Shown here in pieces: positions 8,874 through 16,929 of a stretch of DNA of 40,731 bases. A program made the translations under genes and the position numbers. Origin of the DNA: Fidelibacterota bacterium (lineage in GTDB: Bacteria > Fidelibacterota > UBA8477); the NCBI GenBank assembly GCA_021734045.1, contig JAIPJR010000013.1, positions 1 to 40,731 on the forward strand, in the 5' to 3' direction. The number at the start of each line of letters is the position of its first letter. Position 1 is the stretch's first letter. The notes beneath the pieces were generated by a model, which was not told the origin of the DNA, did no database searches, and was given only the letters and a program-made list of their open reading frames with translations.

Positions 8874-9341
8874 TCATGGATCAGTATAGATTAAAATGTC
8901 CAACGCCACCGGGCCGTGAGCGCCGTAAACCAGTATTTTTTCAATATCTGCCGTCTTGCTCGGACCTGTTATCATTGTATAGCACAAAGGCGCTTCCCCG
9001 CTGGCCAGATAGTCTTCGAGCGCGGGGTAAATCTTGTTTGCATCGAGAATGGCAATATGCCGTTGCGGGAGTAGCGATGCCAAATGATCCGGCGCTGTTA
9101 AGTCCACTATCAGCGATCCGGTCTCCGCAATTCCAGTTACCATTTCACTGATGCCCACCATTTTTCTTGCCAGATCATCCCGTGGAATTGGTGCGTCATT
9201 GCGCGCATCATAAATTTTTTCCGAAGGCACATCCTTCGTTAATTCCGCTATCTTGGCATCCAATGCAGTTCGGGGCACCAGGTATAGATTCGCATGCACC
9301 AACTCTGCTTCTTCCATGAATTGTCTAATCAAATCGGCCAT
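8874..9341 (-). CDS. lutC: Lactate utilisation protein C, LUD domain, short form
   Basis: LutC is a subunit of the LutABC complex, an iron-sulfur L-lactate dehydrogenase. This copy has 155 residues, shorter than the roughly 200-240 of most LutC proteins, and lacks part of the N-terminal region. The LUD core is intact: GIAETGSLIVDL around 73-84, SLLPQRHIAILD around 90-101, and the C-terminal ITGPSKTADIEKILVYGAHG. I start it at ATG 9341, which has AGG six nt upstream; an adjacent GTG at 9344 is equally open. It overlaps lutB by 17 nt. The three genes run lutA-lutB-lutC without gaps and are clearly one unit. A short but functional protein is likely. Confidence 0.9.
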   Translation of the reverse strand: MADLIRQFMEEAELVHANLYLVPRTALDAKIAELTKDVPSEKIYDARNDAPIPRDDLARKMVGISEMVTGIAETGSLIVDLTAPDHLASLLPQRHIAILDANKIYPALEDYLASGEAPLCYTMITGPSKTADIEKILVYGAHGPVALDILIYTDP

Positions 9342-10689
9342 CACGTACCTGCTGGAGAAAGGTCTCTTTTGCTAATCGGGGTAATTTTCGCGCGTCACTG
9401 CCCCAGTGAAAACGAACTGGGATTCGTGCACCAAACCACCGCATGATTCGGAAAATCCCCGGATGTCGCATCATCAGGGACCAGGATTTCCAAACGGATC
9501 GCTCAGCGAGATTATCCCACGATTTATGGTGTGTGTTCACCACATCACCACGGGTCTGCAATAGAAGTTTTGTAAGGGGAATCTTAACCGGGCAAATATC
9601 TACACAGGCACCGCACAATGAACTGGCAAAAGCATGGTCCGGCGCGTTTCCCGGCTCACTCAGACCGGGTGTGAGGATTGATCCCATAGGTCCCGGATAA
9701 ACCGAGCCGTATGCATGACCACCACCCCTATTGAAGATTGGGCAAACATTCAGGCAGGCACCACAACGAATACAGGCCAGCATTTCCCATTTTTCTGACG
9801 CCAACATTTGCCGTCGTCCGGCATCCAGAAGAATTACAATCATCCGTTCCGGACCACCAGACACGCCCGGTGTCAGAGCCGAGACATAACCGGCCATTTT
9901 TTGCCCGGTAGCGCTGGCAGGCAGTAAACGCATGAGATTGGCGTAGTCTTGCTGTGAAGGTACAACCTTCTCAACTCCTGTAACGGCAATGTGAATTCGC
10001 GGGAGAACAGTGGATAGCCGGATATTGGCCTCATTCTCTACCAAAATCACCTGCCCTGTTTCCGCAATGATAAAATTACCACCGGAGATACCCACATCGG
10101 CATCCAGATATTTTTGCCGGAGAAATTGTCGGGCATAGCCGGTAAGTAACTCCGGATCTTCCGTGTAAGGCACCCCCATCTTTTCGTGGAGGAGTTGGGC
10201 GATTTGCTGTCGATTTTTGTGAATCGCCGGCGCAGTAATATGGCTGGGATGTTCACCTGCCAACTGGATAATGAATTCGCCCAAATCTGTTTCCCAGGTC
10301 TCAATATCCTGAGCGTTGAGGAATGTGGCCAGTTCCAGCTCCTCAGTAACCATGGATTTTGCTTTAACCACCGTACGGCCATTTTCAGCCTTGATAATGT
10401 CTAAGATTTTTGAGCGTGCGTCTTCGATCGTAGTAGCATGAACCACTTCGCCACCCAGAGCGGTAAATTGGTTTTCGAATTGCGCCAGATAGCGATCCAA
10501 GTGCAGTAAAGATTCACGCCGGGAAGCCGCAGCGGCATCGCGCCACTTATTCCAATCTGGAGCGGCTGCTTTTAGAGCGTCTCGTTTTTCAATGGTGTGA
10601 TGTGTCGCTTTGGTGAGATTTTTCCGCAGGGTGAAATCTTTCAGGGATTCGGTGAAGTTGGCTTTTATCGAACGGGGGGTAAATTCCAT
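9325..10689 (-). CDS. lutB: Lactate utilisation iron-sulfur protein B
   Basis: LutB carries two [4Fe-4S] clusters and a LUD domain and passes electrons from lactate oxidation within LutABC. The protein has 454 residues, normal for the family. The LUD region occupies about residues 60-300 (AETGQVILVENEANIRL near 208-224). The ferredoxin domain follows with CIRCGACLNVCPIF near 312-325 and CGACVDICPVKIPL near 362-375, both giving four-cysteine motifs. A C-terminal tail of about 75 residues ends the protein. It starts at ATG 10689, 1 nt after the lutA stop, and overlaps lutC. No LutR-type regulator or lactate permease is visible in the window. Confidence 0.96.
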   Translation of the reverse strand: MEFTPRSIKANFTESLKDFTLRKNLTKATHHTIEKRDALKAAAPDWNKWRDAAAASRRESLLHLDRYLAQFENQFTALGGEVVHATTIEDARSKILDIIKAENGRTVVKAKSMVTEELELATFLNAQDIETWETDLGEFIIQLAGEHPSHITAPAIHKNRQQIAQLLHEKMGVPYTEDPELLTGYARQFLRQKYLDADVGISGGNFIIAETGQVILVENEANIRLSTVLPRIHIAVTGVEKVVPSQQDYANLMRLLPASATGQKMAGYVSALTPGVSGGPERMIVILLDAGRRQMLASEKWEMLACIRCGACLNVCPIFNRGGGHAYGSVYPGPMGSILTPGLSEPGNAPDHAFASSLCGACVDICPVKIPLTKLLLQTRGDVVNTHHKSWDNLAERSVWKSWSLMMRHPGIFRIMRWFGARIPVRFHWGSDARKLPRLAKETFLQQVRDGRFD

Positions 10690-10690
10690 G

Positions 10691-11407
10691 TCAAGCCTGC
10701 TCCCCTGTGGAGATCATAGCGTCCGCCAGCACTTCTACAACATGTTTTGCGTGCAGGGTAACCCCCATGCCTTCCGCTGTGGATTGGATATTCATCAGAC
10801 AGCCACCATCCAGGCTGACCACCGTATCCACATCGGCCGCCTGAATCGTCTTTACTTTTTCCCTGGCCATATCCTGTGATAATTCAGCCATTTTCACTGA
10901 GAAAGTCCCACCGAATCCACAACATGCCTGCCCGTCATTCAACTCCACCAGATCCAAACCAGGTATGCGCTTCAGCAATTCCCGGGGTTGGTCATACAGC
11001 TTCAATTCCCGTAGCGCGTGACACGCATCATGAATCCCGATCCGTTGAGGTGATGAGTGAAATCGCAGCGACTGGCCATACTGGGAAAGAAAGTCCACAA
11101 TCTCAAAAACCTGTACCGACTCGGGAAAAATCAGCCCCAGTTCTCTGTAATGATTTTTCAGCATTGAGATGCAGGACCCGGATGGACCCACAATGATTTT
11201 AGCGTCGTGAAAAATCGTTTTAAAATGATACGCCACTTCGCGTGCTTCCTCGCGAAAACCGGAATTAAAAGCCGGTTGTCCACAACAGGTTTGATTGGTG
11301 GGAATCACCACCTCATGGCCGGTCGCACGCAGTAGTTTAAGGCAGGCAATGCCCACCTGGGGTGTGAATTGATCCACTAAACAAGGGATAAAGAGATGTA
11401 CTTTCAA
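10691..11407 (-). CDS. lutA: Lactate utilisation protein A, CCG-domain (heterodisulfide-reductase-like)
   Basis: LutA has two cysteine-rich CCG domains that bind iron-sulfur clusters in the lactate-oxidising LutABC complex. The 238-residue protein shows CLVDQFTPQVG at the N-terminus, QTCCGQPAFNSGF around 40-52, HDACHALREL near 128-137 and the second CCG motif QACCGFGGTFSVKM near 159-172. Length and spacing are standard. The start is TTG 11407; no ATG is available before the conserved KVHLFIPCLVDQ opening, and the ribosome site is weak. It follows the NusG-like gene by 18 bp, so it may be read from the yebC-ruvCA transcript rather than from its own promoter. Confidence 0.96.
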   Translation of the reverse strand: MKVHLFIPCLVDQFTPQVGIACLKLLRATGHEVVIPTNQTCCGQPAFNSGFREEAREVAYHFKTIFHDAKIIVGPSGSCISMLKNHYRELGLIFPESVQVFEIVDFLSQYGQSLRFHSSPQRIGIHDACHALRELKLYDQPRELLKRIPGLDLVELNDGQACCGFGGTFSVKMAELSQDMAREKVKTIQAADVDTVVSLDGGCLMNIQSTAEGMGVTLHAKHVVEVLADAMISTGEQA

Positions 11408-11425
11408 AAGTGAAATGTCCGTGAA

Positions 11426-12004
11426 TTACCGACGGCGCCAAAATCCGGAGTTACTGGTGAGCTCATCCGTTTCTTCCTCCAGTTCTTCCGGTCTGAGAAC
11501 CTTGATGTCATTTCGATTGACCTCTACCGAAAATGCCAATTGAATTTTGTCCAACGCCAATATGAGTCTGTCCGCTCCAGCAATGCGCTGAACAATGCCC
11601 CGGGCACCGGTGAAGGGTCCGGAAATGACACGCACATATTCCCCCACCTTCACATAATTCTCAGGTTGGAGCGTTTCCGGGTGATCAATCATGATTTGTA
11701 GCGTTTCAATCTGCTCCTCAGGAATGGGGGCCCAATTTCCGGCAAAACGGAGAATATTGATAACACCCACGGTCTCCAGCACCGGCATCCTGTCTTTTAA
11801 TGCGATTTTACAGAAGGTGTAGCCGCGTATCAGCGGTTCCTGAACCGATTTTTTCCGGTCGCTCCACTGTTTGATTCGCGTAACCATGGGGGTGAAGACT
11901 TCAATCCCTTTATTTTTCAGGCGTTCATCCACCTTTTTTTCATGGCGTGCCTGGACATAAAAAGCATGCCAGTGCGGCAGATTTTGCAGATCAGGTTTTT
12001 CCAC
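11426..12004 (-). CDS. NusG-family transcription antiterminator, UpxY/RfaH-like paralogue
   Basis: The 192-residue protein should bind RNA polymerase and promote elongation through a specific target operon. Residues about 10-105 form the NGN domain (WHAFYVQARHEKKVDERL, RGYTFCKI) and residues about 118-170 form a KOW domain (VKVGEYVRVISGPFTGARG). An acidic tail follows. It has the UpxY/RfaH-like opening rather than the long insert and secE context of housekeeping NusG. GTG 12004 is the start because AAGAAGG lies 9 nt upstream; it overlaps ruvA by 14 nt. Such specialised paralogues usually sit at the head of polysaccharide operons, but here the next genes are lutABC. Its target is therefore unknown. 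Confidence 0.87.
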   Translation of the reverse strand: MEKPDLQNLPHWHAFYVQARHEKKVDERLKNKGIEVFTPMVTRIKQWSDRKKSVQEPLIRGYTFCKIALKDRMPVLETVGVINILRFAGNWAPIPEEQIETLQIMIDHPETLQPENYVKVGEYVRVISGPFTGARGIVQRIAGADRLILALDKIQLAFSVEVNRNDIKVLRPEELEEETDELTSNSGFWRRR

Positions 12005-12599
12005 GCTGTAATGCCTTCTTAATGATTTCCTGGGTTGTAGTGTTTTCGTCCGCCGGAAGGCCCAGCCGGGCAATGGTGGACTGGGCTTCGGTCCGGCTGT
12101 AGCCTAACGCTTCCAGTGCCATAACAGCCTCCGCTTCGCTGGCTGAAAGACCAGATATCTTCAGTTTCGGTTGATTGGTAGAGAGGCTGAAGTCCACCTT
12201 TTCCAATCGTGACTTCAGTTCAGCAACCAAACGACGAGCTGTGGTTGCACCCACACCGGGGAGGGTTGACAGTGATTTCACATCCTCCGCCAATACCATG
12301 CGCTGAATATCCCCGGGCGTGCCACCAGAAAGAATGTTTGCTGCTGCCTTGGGACCAATTTTGGAGACCAGTAAAAGCTCGTGAAAAAAAGCGCGCTCCT
12401 CCTCTGTCGCGAATCCGAATAACTCCAATGCATCTTCCCGGACATTGAGGTGCGTAAATAATTTCACGGGTGAATCGATTTTGGGGAGCGATTCATATGT
12501 ATGTGATGTTATCCGCAGTTTGTACCCGATGCCTTGAACATCAATCACCGCCAGATCAGGCCGCTTCTGAACCAGTTTTCCGGAAAAGTATTCGTACAT
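11991..12599 (-). CDS. ruvA: Holliday junction branch migration protein RuvA
   Basis: RuvA forms the tetramer that clamps Holliday junctions and loads the RuvB motor. The 202-residue protein has the standard three domains: an OB fold starting MYEYFSGKLVQKRPDLAVID, two helix-hairpin-helix motifs (LLVSKIGPKAAANIL near 78-92 and LPGVGATTARRLVAEL near 113-128), and the C-terminal RuvB-contact domain (AVMALEALGYSRTEAQ near 161-176). It lies 9 bp after ruvC. No ruvB is present in the window. Its last codons contain the start of the NusG-like gene. Confidence 0.96.
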   Translation of the reverse strand: MYEYFSGKLVQKRPDLAVIDVQGIGYKLRITSHTYESLPKIDSPVKLFTHLNVREDALELFGFATEEERAFFHELLLVSKIGPKAAANILSGGTPGDIQRMVLAEDVKSLSTLPGVGATTARRLVAELKSRLEKVDFSLSTNQPKLKISGLSASEAEAVMALEALGYSRTEAQSTIARLGLPADENTTTQEIIKKALQRGKT

Positions 12600-12608
12600 A
12601 ATGAAATT

Positions 12609-13094
12609 CTACCTCAGCTTTTGGGTTCGGGCATTGAGTCCGTGACACATGGCAATTGCCAGAGCATCCGATGCGTCCAACGGGGTGGGTAATGCTTTAA
12701 GACTCAACAGGCGTTGGACCATAAACTGCACCTGTTCTTTAGTGGCATTCCCATTCCCTGTAATGGCCGACTTTACTTTGCGGGCAGCATATTCGAACAC
12801 CGGTATTTTGACATGTCTGCCACCCAGCATTATAACGCCCCGTACATGCCCCATAAGCAAAGCTGTACGGGCATTGGTACCGTAAAAAGCTTCCTCCACG
12901 GATAGAACCTGCGGGTCGTAAACATTAATCATCTCCATGAGTCCATCGTAGAGCGCTTCCAGCTTATAATCCAGTGATTCTGTCGCCTGCGTTTTTACAA
13001 CACTGTAATGCACGGGTTTAAACTGTGTATTCTCAAAATCAACGATTCCAATTCCCATGATCCGCAAGCCCGGATCCACGCCGATTATTCGCAG
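12609..13094 (-). CDS. ruvC: Holliday junction endonuclease RuvC, probable CTG start
   Basis: RuvC cuts Holliday junctions held by RuvA-RuvB. Read from CTG 13094 the protein has 161 residues and opens MRIIGVDPGLRIMG, the family's usual N-terminus, with the catalytic Asp at position 7 as in E. coli RuvC. The other acidic residues are E67 or E68 (VEEAFYG) and D140/D143 (DASDAL). GGAG lies 7 nt before the CTG. The first canonical start, GTG 13079, would remove the first beta-strand and leave the catalytic Asp at position 2, so it is unlikely. No ATG, GTG or TTG exists between the upstream in-frame stop and 13079. The CTG begins 1 nt after the yebC stop codon. Confidence 0.93.
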   Translation of the reverse strand: MRIIGVDPGLRIMGIGIVDFENTQFKPVHYSVVKTQATESLDYKLEALYDGLMEMINVYDPQVLSVEEAFYGTNARTALLMGHVRGVIMLGGRHVKIPVFEYAARKVKSAITGNGNATKEQVQFMVQRLLSLKALPTPLDASDALAIAMCHGLNARTQKLR

Positions 13095-13095
13095 G

Positions 13096-13845
13096 TTATA
13101 GCTCCAAATCGTTCAGCATTTCGTCGGTGAAATCGACACTGGCCGACACTTTTTGCACATCATCATGGTCTTCCAACGCTTCCAGCAATTTCACCACTGC
13201 AGCCACATCTTTCTGAGATATTTCAGTAAAATTACTGGGGATTTTGCGCAGTTCGGCATTGTCCACTTTCAGACCGCTTTCCACCAGTTTCGTGCTCACA
13301 CTGTGTAAATCATTCATGGCCGTGATAATTTCAAACACATCCTCTTCACTGTTAAAATCCTCAGCACCGGCATCCATGCTGGCTAATAACACCTCCTCTT
13401 CGTCCACGTCATCCGCCAATACCGTGATAACGCCTTTTGATTCAAACATCCATGCTACTGAACCCGAACTTCCCAGGTTGCCGCCATGCTTGGTTAGAAT
13501 ATGGCGAATTTCGCTTACGGTCCGATTTTTATTATCCGTCATGACATCAACCATCAATGCCACGCCACCCGGCGCATACGCTTCATAGGTAATTTCCTCG
13601 TAGGTCACCCCTTCCAACTCGCCTGTGCCCTTTTTTACCGCCCGTTCAATATTTGCTGTGGGCATATTGGCACCCCGGGCTGCAAGAATCGCCGTACGTA
13701 AACGCGGATTTGCCGTCTCATCACTCCCGCCGACCCGGGCAGCGACGGTGATTTCTTTCGCCAGTTTGGTGAAAATCTTACCACGCTCCGCATCCACGGC
13801 TGCCTTCTTGCGCTTGATAGTTGACCATTTACTGTGTCCTGACAT
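13096..13845 (-). CDS. yebC: YebC/PmpR family protein (TACO1-like)
   Basis: YebC-family proteins bind DNA or the ribosome; recent work on the family ties them to relieving stalling on proline stretches, and older work to transcription. The 249-residue product has the usual length and opening (MSGHSKWSTIKRKKAAVDAE), the central acidic segment, and a conserved stretch EAYAPGGVALMVDVMTDN near residues 87-104. The C-terminal region carries LEALEDHDDVQKV. A GAGG site lies 5 nt before ATG 13845. It heads the yebC-ruvC-ruvA run, the order found in many bacteria. The 42-bp upstream gap is A/T-rich, but I cannot define a promoter in it. Confidence 0.96.
   Translation of the reverse strand: MSGHSKWSTIKRKKAAVDAERGKIFTKLAKEITVAARVGGSDETANPRLRTAILAARGANMPTANIERAVKKGTGELEGVTYEEITYEAYAPGGVALMVDVMTDNKNRTVSEIRHILTKHGGNLGSSGSVAWMFESKGVITVLADDVDEEEVLLASMDAGAEDFNSEEDVFEIITAMNDLHSVSTKLVESGLKVDNAELRKIPSNFTEISQKDVAAVVKLLEALEDHDDVQKVSASVDFTDEMLNDLEL
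13102..13105 (-). promoter_or_regulatory. Ribosome binding site supporting a CTG start for ruvC
   Basis: GGAG, inside the last codons of yebC, ends 7 nt before CTG 13094. That spacing is normal. For the downstream GTG at 13079 the distance would be 22 nt, which is too long. Confidence 0.6.
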
Positions 13846-13887
13846 GTAAGCCTCAATAAACTTTAATTGTTAGTTGATTTGATATAT

Positions 13888-14361
13888 TCAATTTTCTTCT
13901 TCCGGTTTGTGCTCAATCTCCGTGCGAACTACCCAGGCTGTACGAAAGCCGCGACGAAAAGCCTCCTGCTGTAAGCGCTCGGCCGCATCTCGCTGGGGTT
14001 CGTTTCCAATACGGATTTTGTAGTACGGACTGTCAAATCGCATATAGACATCTTCTTTCCAGATAGTCCTGGCCAAAGAATCCAGTTTCAATGCCTGCAA
14101 ATAATCCGATGTACTGTAAACCTGAACGCGATACCCAATCTGAACCTTGGGGGTCTCTGACACATTATCCAACGCAAGCGTGAGTTCACTGATTTCATCC
14201 TTCAGTGGTTTCACCCGCTCAATGGTCAACGGCATGGTTTTCCAGTCACTCAGCGTGGTGGGATCAAAACTTTCATCAAGACTATCAGCTGTGACGCCGC
14301 TTGGAAAGGCGAATGCATTTCCCCACATGAGTAATAAAAGACTAAATCGAAGCAATCGCAT
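13888..14361 (-). CDS. SPOR-domain protein with signal peptide
   Basis: The 157-residue product has an N-terminal signal peptide (MRLLRFSLLLLMWGNAFA) and a C-terminal SPOR-like domain (IGYRVQVYSTSDYLQALKLD, then YKIRIGNEPQRDAAERLQ and a final strand with AWVVRTE). SPOR domains bind glycan strands stripped of stem peptides, mostly at the division site. ATG 14361 is chosen because GGTGGA lies about 9 nt upstream and the signal peptide begins there; the longer open frame adds only a charged extension. It overlaps batE by 20 nt and is therefore the last gene of the bat operon. Its periplasmic location fits the membrane-bound Bat proteins. A link between Bat complexes and peptidoglycan is inference. 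Confidence 0.82.
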   Translation of the reverse strand: MRLLRFSLLLLMWGNAFAFPSGVTADSLDESFDPTTLSDWKTMPLTIERVKPLKDEISELTLALDNVSETPKVQIGYRVQVYSTSDYLQALKLDSLARTIWKEDVYMRFDSPYYKIRIGNEPQRDAAERLQQEAFRRGFRTAWVVRTEIEHKPEEEN

Positions 14362-15100
14362 GGGTTGGTATCCACCCCGTCTTTCCATCTGCCAATTTAA
14401 TTTCATACCAGCCTTCTGTCCGCTCCCGCACCGTACCTTCCATTCCTTCACGCAGAATAAAAAGAACTTTTGATGTTTCTACCGGTGCACTATGTACCTG
14501 CACTTCATCCACCATGACGATAATCTGTTCACGCGAATCCAGGCGATAGCGATCCGCCACCCAACCGGCGCTTAAAATAAACACCAGGCTGCTGGTGAGA
14601 AAGAGATACAACCAGACTTTTCCACCCCGGATGCCACGCCTAAACCAATACACCATGAAGGTGGACACGACCACAAGCCACAGAAACAAAAGCGTCCAGC
14701 TTAACTCATTCAGTGTGAAATAATTCCGCAATGACTCGAACATATTAACCAGGGCACTTTTTCCCGGTAACGCCAACTCATCTTTCCGGTGTACCTTTGC
14801 ATACTCAAGGTTAAATAAAATATCCTCATCACGCGGCGCCAGTCGCCTCGCCCGCTCCAGGTGGAGAATAGCCGCACCAATCGAATCAATTTTGAAATAA
14901 GCGCTGCCCAGATTGTATTCCAGCACAGCGGAAGTATATCCGCTTTTGAGGATTTGTGAATACAGACTTACCGCTTTCGGAAAATTACCGCTCGTGTAAG
15001 CAGCATCGGCATCGTCCATCAAACGCTGTAAATCCGCTCCAATAACAATCGCATTTAGGAGAATAGCCACAGCAAAAAGAGGATATATTTTACGCAGCAT
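14342..15100 (-). CDS. batE: BatE-like TPR and SH3 membrane protein
   Basis: The 252-residue product has a signal or anchor sequence (1-22), TPR repeats at about 25-95 (AAYTSGNFPKAVSLYSQIL), two membrane helices near 136-152 and 163-180, and a C-terminal bacterial SH3 domain (192-252, ending GKTGWIPTHAIASI). This TPR-TM-TM-SH3 order is that of BatE. Its ATG overlaps the batD stop in the sequence TGATG. Bat proteins form a membrane complex reported to help with stress and aerotolerance in Bacteroides and Leptospira, but their biochemical role is unsettled. Confidence 0.88.
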   Translation of the reverse strand: MLRKIYPLFAVAILLNAIVIGADLQRLMDDADAAYTSGNFPKAVSLYSQILKSGYTSAVLEYNLGSAYFKIDSIGAAILHLERARRLAPRDEDILFNLEYAKVHRKDELALPGKSALVNMFESLRNYFTLNELSWTLLFLWLVVVSTFMVYWFRRGIRGGKVWLYLFLTSSLVFILSAGWVADRYRLDSREQIIVMVDEVQVHSAPVETSKVLFILREGMEGTVRERTEGWYEIKLADGKTGWIPTHAIASI

Positions 15101-16929
15101 CAGTCCTTGAGCTCCCGTGACAACTGGGTGATAATCTGACGGGCATTTTGAATTAACGCCGGTGGCTCAGCCGCATCTGCTCCCGGTGCAAAGCGCCCCA
15201 TATCCAGGCGAATCAGTAATGCCCGGACGTCATTCACCAGGTTCTCATTTACTTTCCGCCGGGTCAACTCGAAAATGAGCGCTTCCGTGTCCAGTGCCTT
15301 CTCGGGCAGGTTCAACCGGTCACCGATATAACTGACCACCGCTTGCGAAAGAAGTGCGTAAACCTGTTTTTCATCCGTCACCACTTTGCGGGCTTTTTTC
15401 ACCAGTGCTTGTGCACGATTGTATGCTTTCAGCCGGCGTCCAAGTGCCTGGTCACTACCAATTTGTTCCTGACGACGCGTGTAGAGAACCACACCGATCA
15501 TGGCTACTAATCCCAGGAATAATATCGTTCCGTACCACCATTGCAGCGGCAGCCGATATCCAATCGGGACAAAATTTGCGCCCTGCAGCTTAATGAATCG
15601 TAAATCCTCATTCATGAGTGCCACTTCTTCACGGCTAAACCCTGAGGTAATGAGTGGTTGTTCCCCGGATAGCGGTTTTACATGCAGTGTCAACGGTTTT
15701 GTCTGCGTGGTCCGGTATCGCTTCGCGTCTGAGTCGTAAAATTCCAGTGTAAATGCCGGGATTTCCATCTCCCCGGCCATGCGAGGCACCAAAAGATAGG
15801 TCATTCGCTTGTAGCCCTGATAGGTTTCATTGACCAATTTGATGCTTTCTTCTTTTTCCGGTTTGAACATATCAATGCCATCCGGCAGGGTCAGTTCAGG
15901 CAGGTTCAGGGTCTTAAAATTGCCGGTTCCTTCCAAGGTGACATGCAACCCCACGGCATCATTAACCTGGACACTGTTTGTATCCAACCTGGCTGTTAGC
16001 CGGAATTTTCCTACAGCGCCGGAGTAATTTGCAGGAGTAGGTCGCGGCACATCAGAAACGCTTAGTTTGAGTGCATTACTAAAGAGGACTTTCTTTTCAT
16101 GGGTAAAAACATCGTCAAAAAAGGGATCACTGAAAAAGCTGTTCCGGGAGCGGCGACGCGTTGATTGTATTTCCAGGTTTACCCGTAATGGTTCAATCGT
16201 TAACTCACCGGGTCGTGTGGGATAGTACACCACCTTCTTCAGAACCGCCGACTGATAATTCACCCCGTTCACGATCTCGGCTTTTAATTGCGGTTGCCCA
16301 CTGAGCGGAATCTCCTCCGACCAAAACCCCACCGCATCTGGCAATTTGTCGATTCCATAATTATACACGCGAACTTGCGTGTACAATTTGTAGGTAATCG
16401 TCACCGGTTCTCCCACTACGATATGGGTGCGATTGGGTTCGGCGCGCATCATGAGCTCTGGTGCCGATTTTGATTGAGACTGGGGTGTTGCTTGTTGCAC
16501 TGGACGATCGTTACGACTGCTTCCAGGATCGGGAGTTGAGCCCGACCCGGGTTGGGGCAAAATCTCCAGTTCAACGCGATTAGACTGATAGCGCTTATTT
16601 TTAATCACGACTTCCGACGGTGGAATCGTGAGTTGACCAGACTCAAGCGCTACCAGCGTGTACGAAACACTCCGGGTACTGGATTGAACGCCATTAATAA
16701 TACTGAAACTGGTAGATTGCATAGGTCCCGAAACCACGGAAATTTTTCGCGATGATGGCAAATGAATTGTTGGCGTGGCATCGGCATTTTTCACTTCCAC
16801 TTTATAGGTGAAGGTGTCGCCAACATAAATTCGCCGCGCATCCACCGTCGCTCGGATATCCGGCTGCCCCAGGAGAATGCCTGGGAGAAGAACCGCTAAC
16901 ACGCCAGCCCATATCCATAACTGCTTCAT
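15100..16929 (-). CDS. batD: BatD family protein
   Basis: The 609-residue protein has a signal peptide (1-22, ending LLGQP), a large periplasmic part of repeated beta-sandwich domains (for example VDARRIYVGDTFTYKVEVKN at about 29-48), one membrane helix near 461-482 (WYGTILFLGLVAMIGVVLY) and a cytosolic alpha-helical C-terminal domain. This architecture matches BatD. It starts immediately after the batC stop with no gap and overlaps batE by 1 nt. The extracytoplasmic domains probably contact BatA and BatB or an envelope target; this is inferred from operon membership. Length is normal for the family. Confidence 0.92.
   Translation of the reverse strand: MKQLWIWAGVLAVLLPGILLGQPDIRATVDARRIYVGDTFTYKVEVKNADATPTIHLPSSRKISVVSGPMQSTSFSIINGVQSSTRSVSYTLVALESGQLTIPPSEVVIKNKRYQSNRVELEILPQPGSGSTPDPGSSRNDRPVQQATPQSQSKSAPELMMRAEPNRTHIVVGEPVTITYKLYTQVRVYNYGIDKLPDAVGFWSEEIPLSGQPQLKAEIVNGVNYQSAVLKKVVYYPTRPGELTIEPLRVNLEIQSTRRRSRNSFFSDPFFDDVFTHEKKVLFSNALKLSVSDVPRPTPANYSGAVGKFRLTARLDTNSVQVNDAVGLHVTLEGTGNFKTLNLPELTLPDGIDMFKPEKEESIKLVNETYQGYKRMTYLLVPRMAGEMEIPAFTLEFYDSDAKRYRTTQTKPLTLHVKPLSGEQPLITSGFSREEVALMNEDLRFIKLQGANFVPIGYRLPLQWWYGTILFLGLVAMIGVVLYTRRQEQIGSDQALGRRLKAYNRAQALVKKARKVVTDEKQVYALLSQAVVSYIGDRLNLPEKALDTEALIFELTRRKVNENLVNDVRALLIRLDMGRFAPGADAAEPPALIQNARQIITQLSRELKD

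Noticed and set aside
8861-8877. Imperfect palindrome around the lutC stop, tested as a terminator
   Set aside because: The stem is short and A/T-rich with no T-run beyond it.
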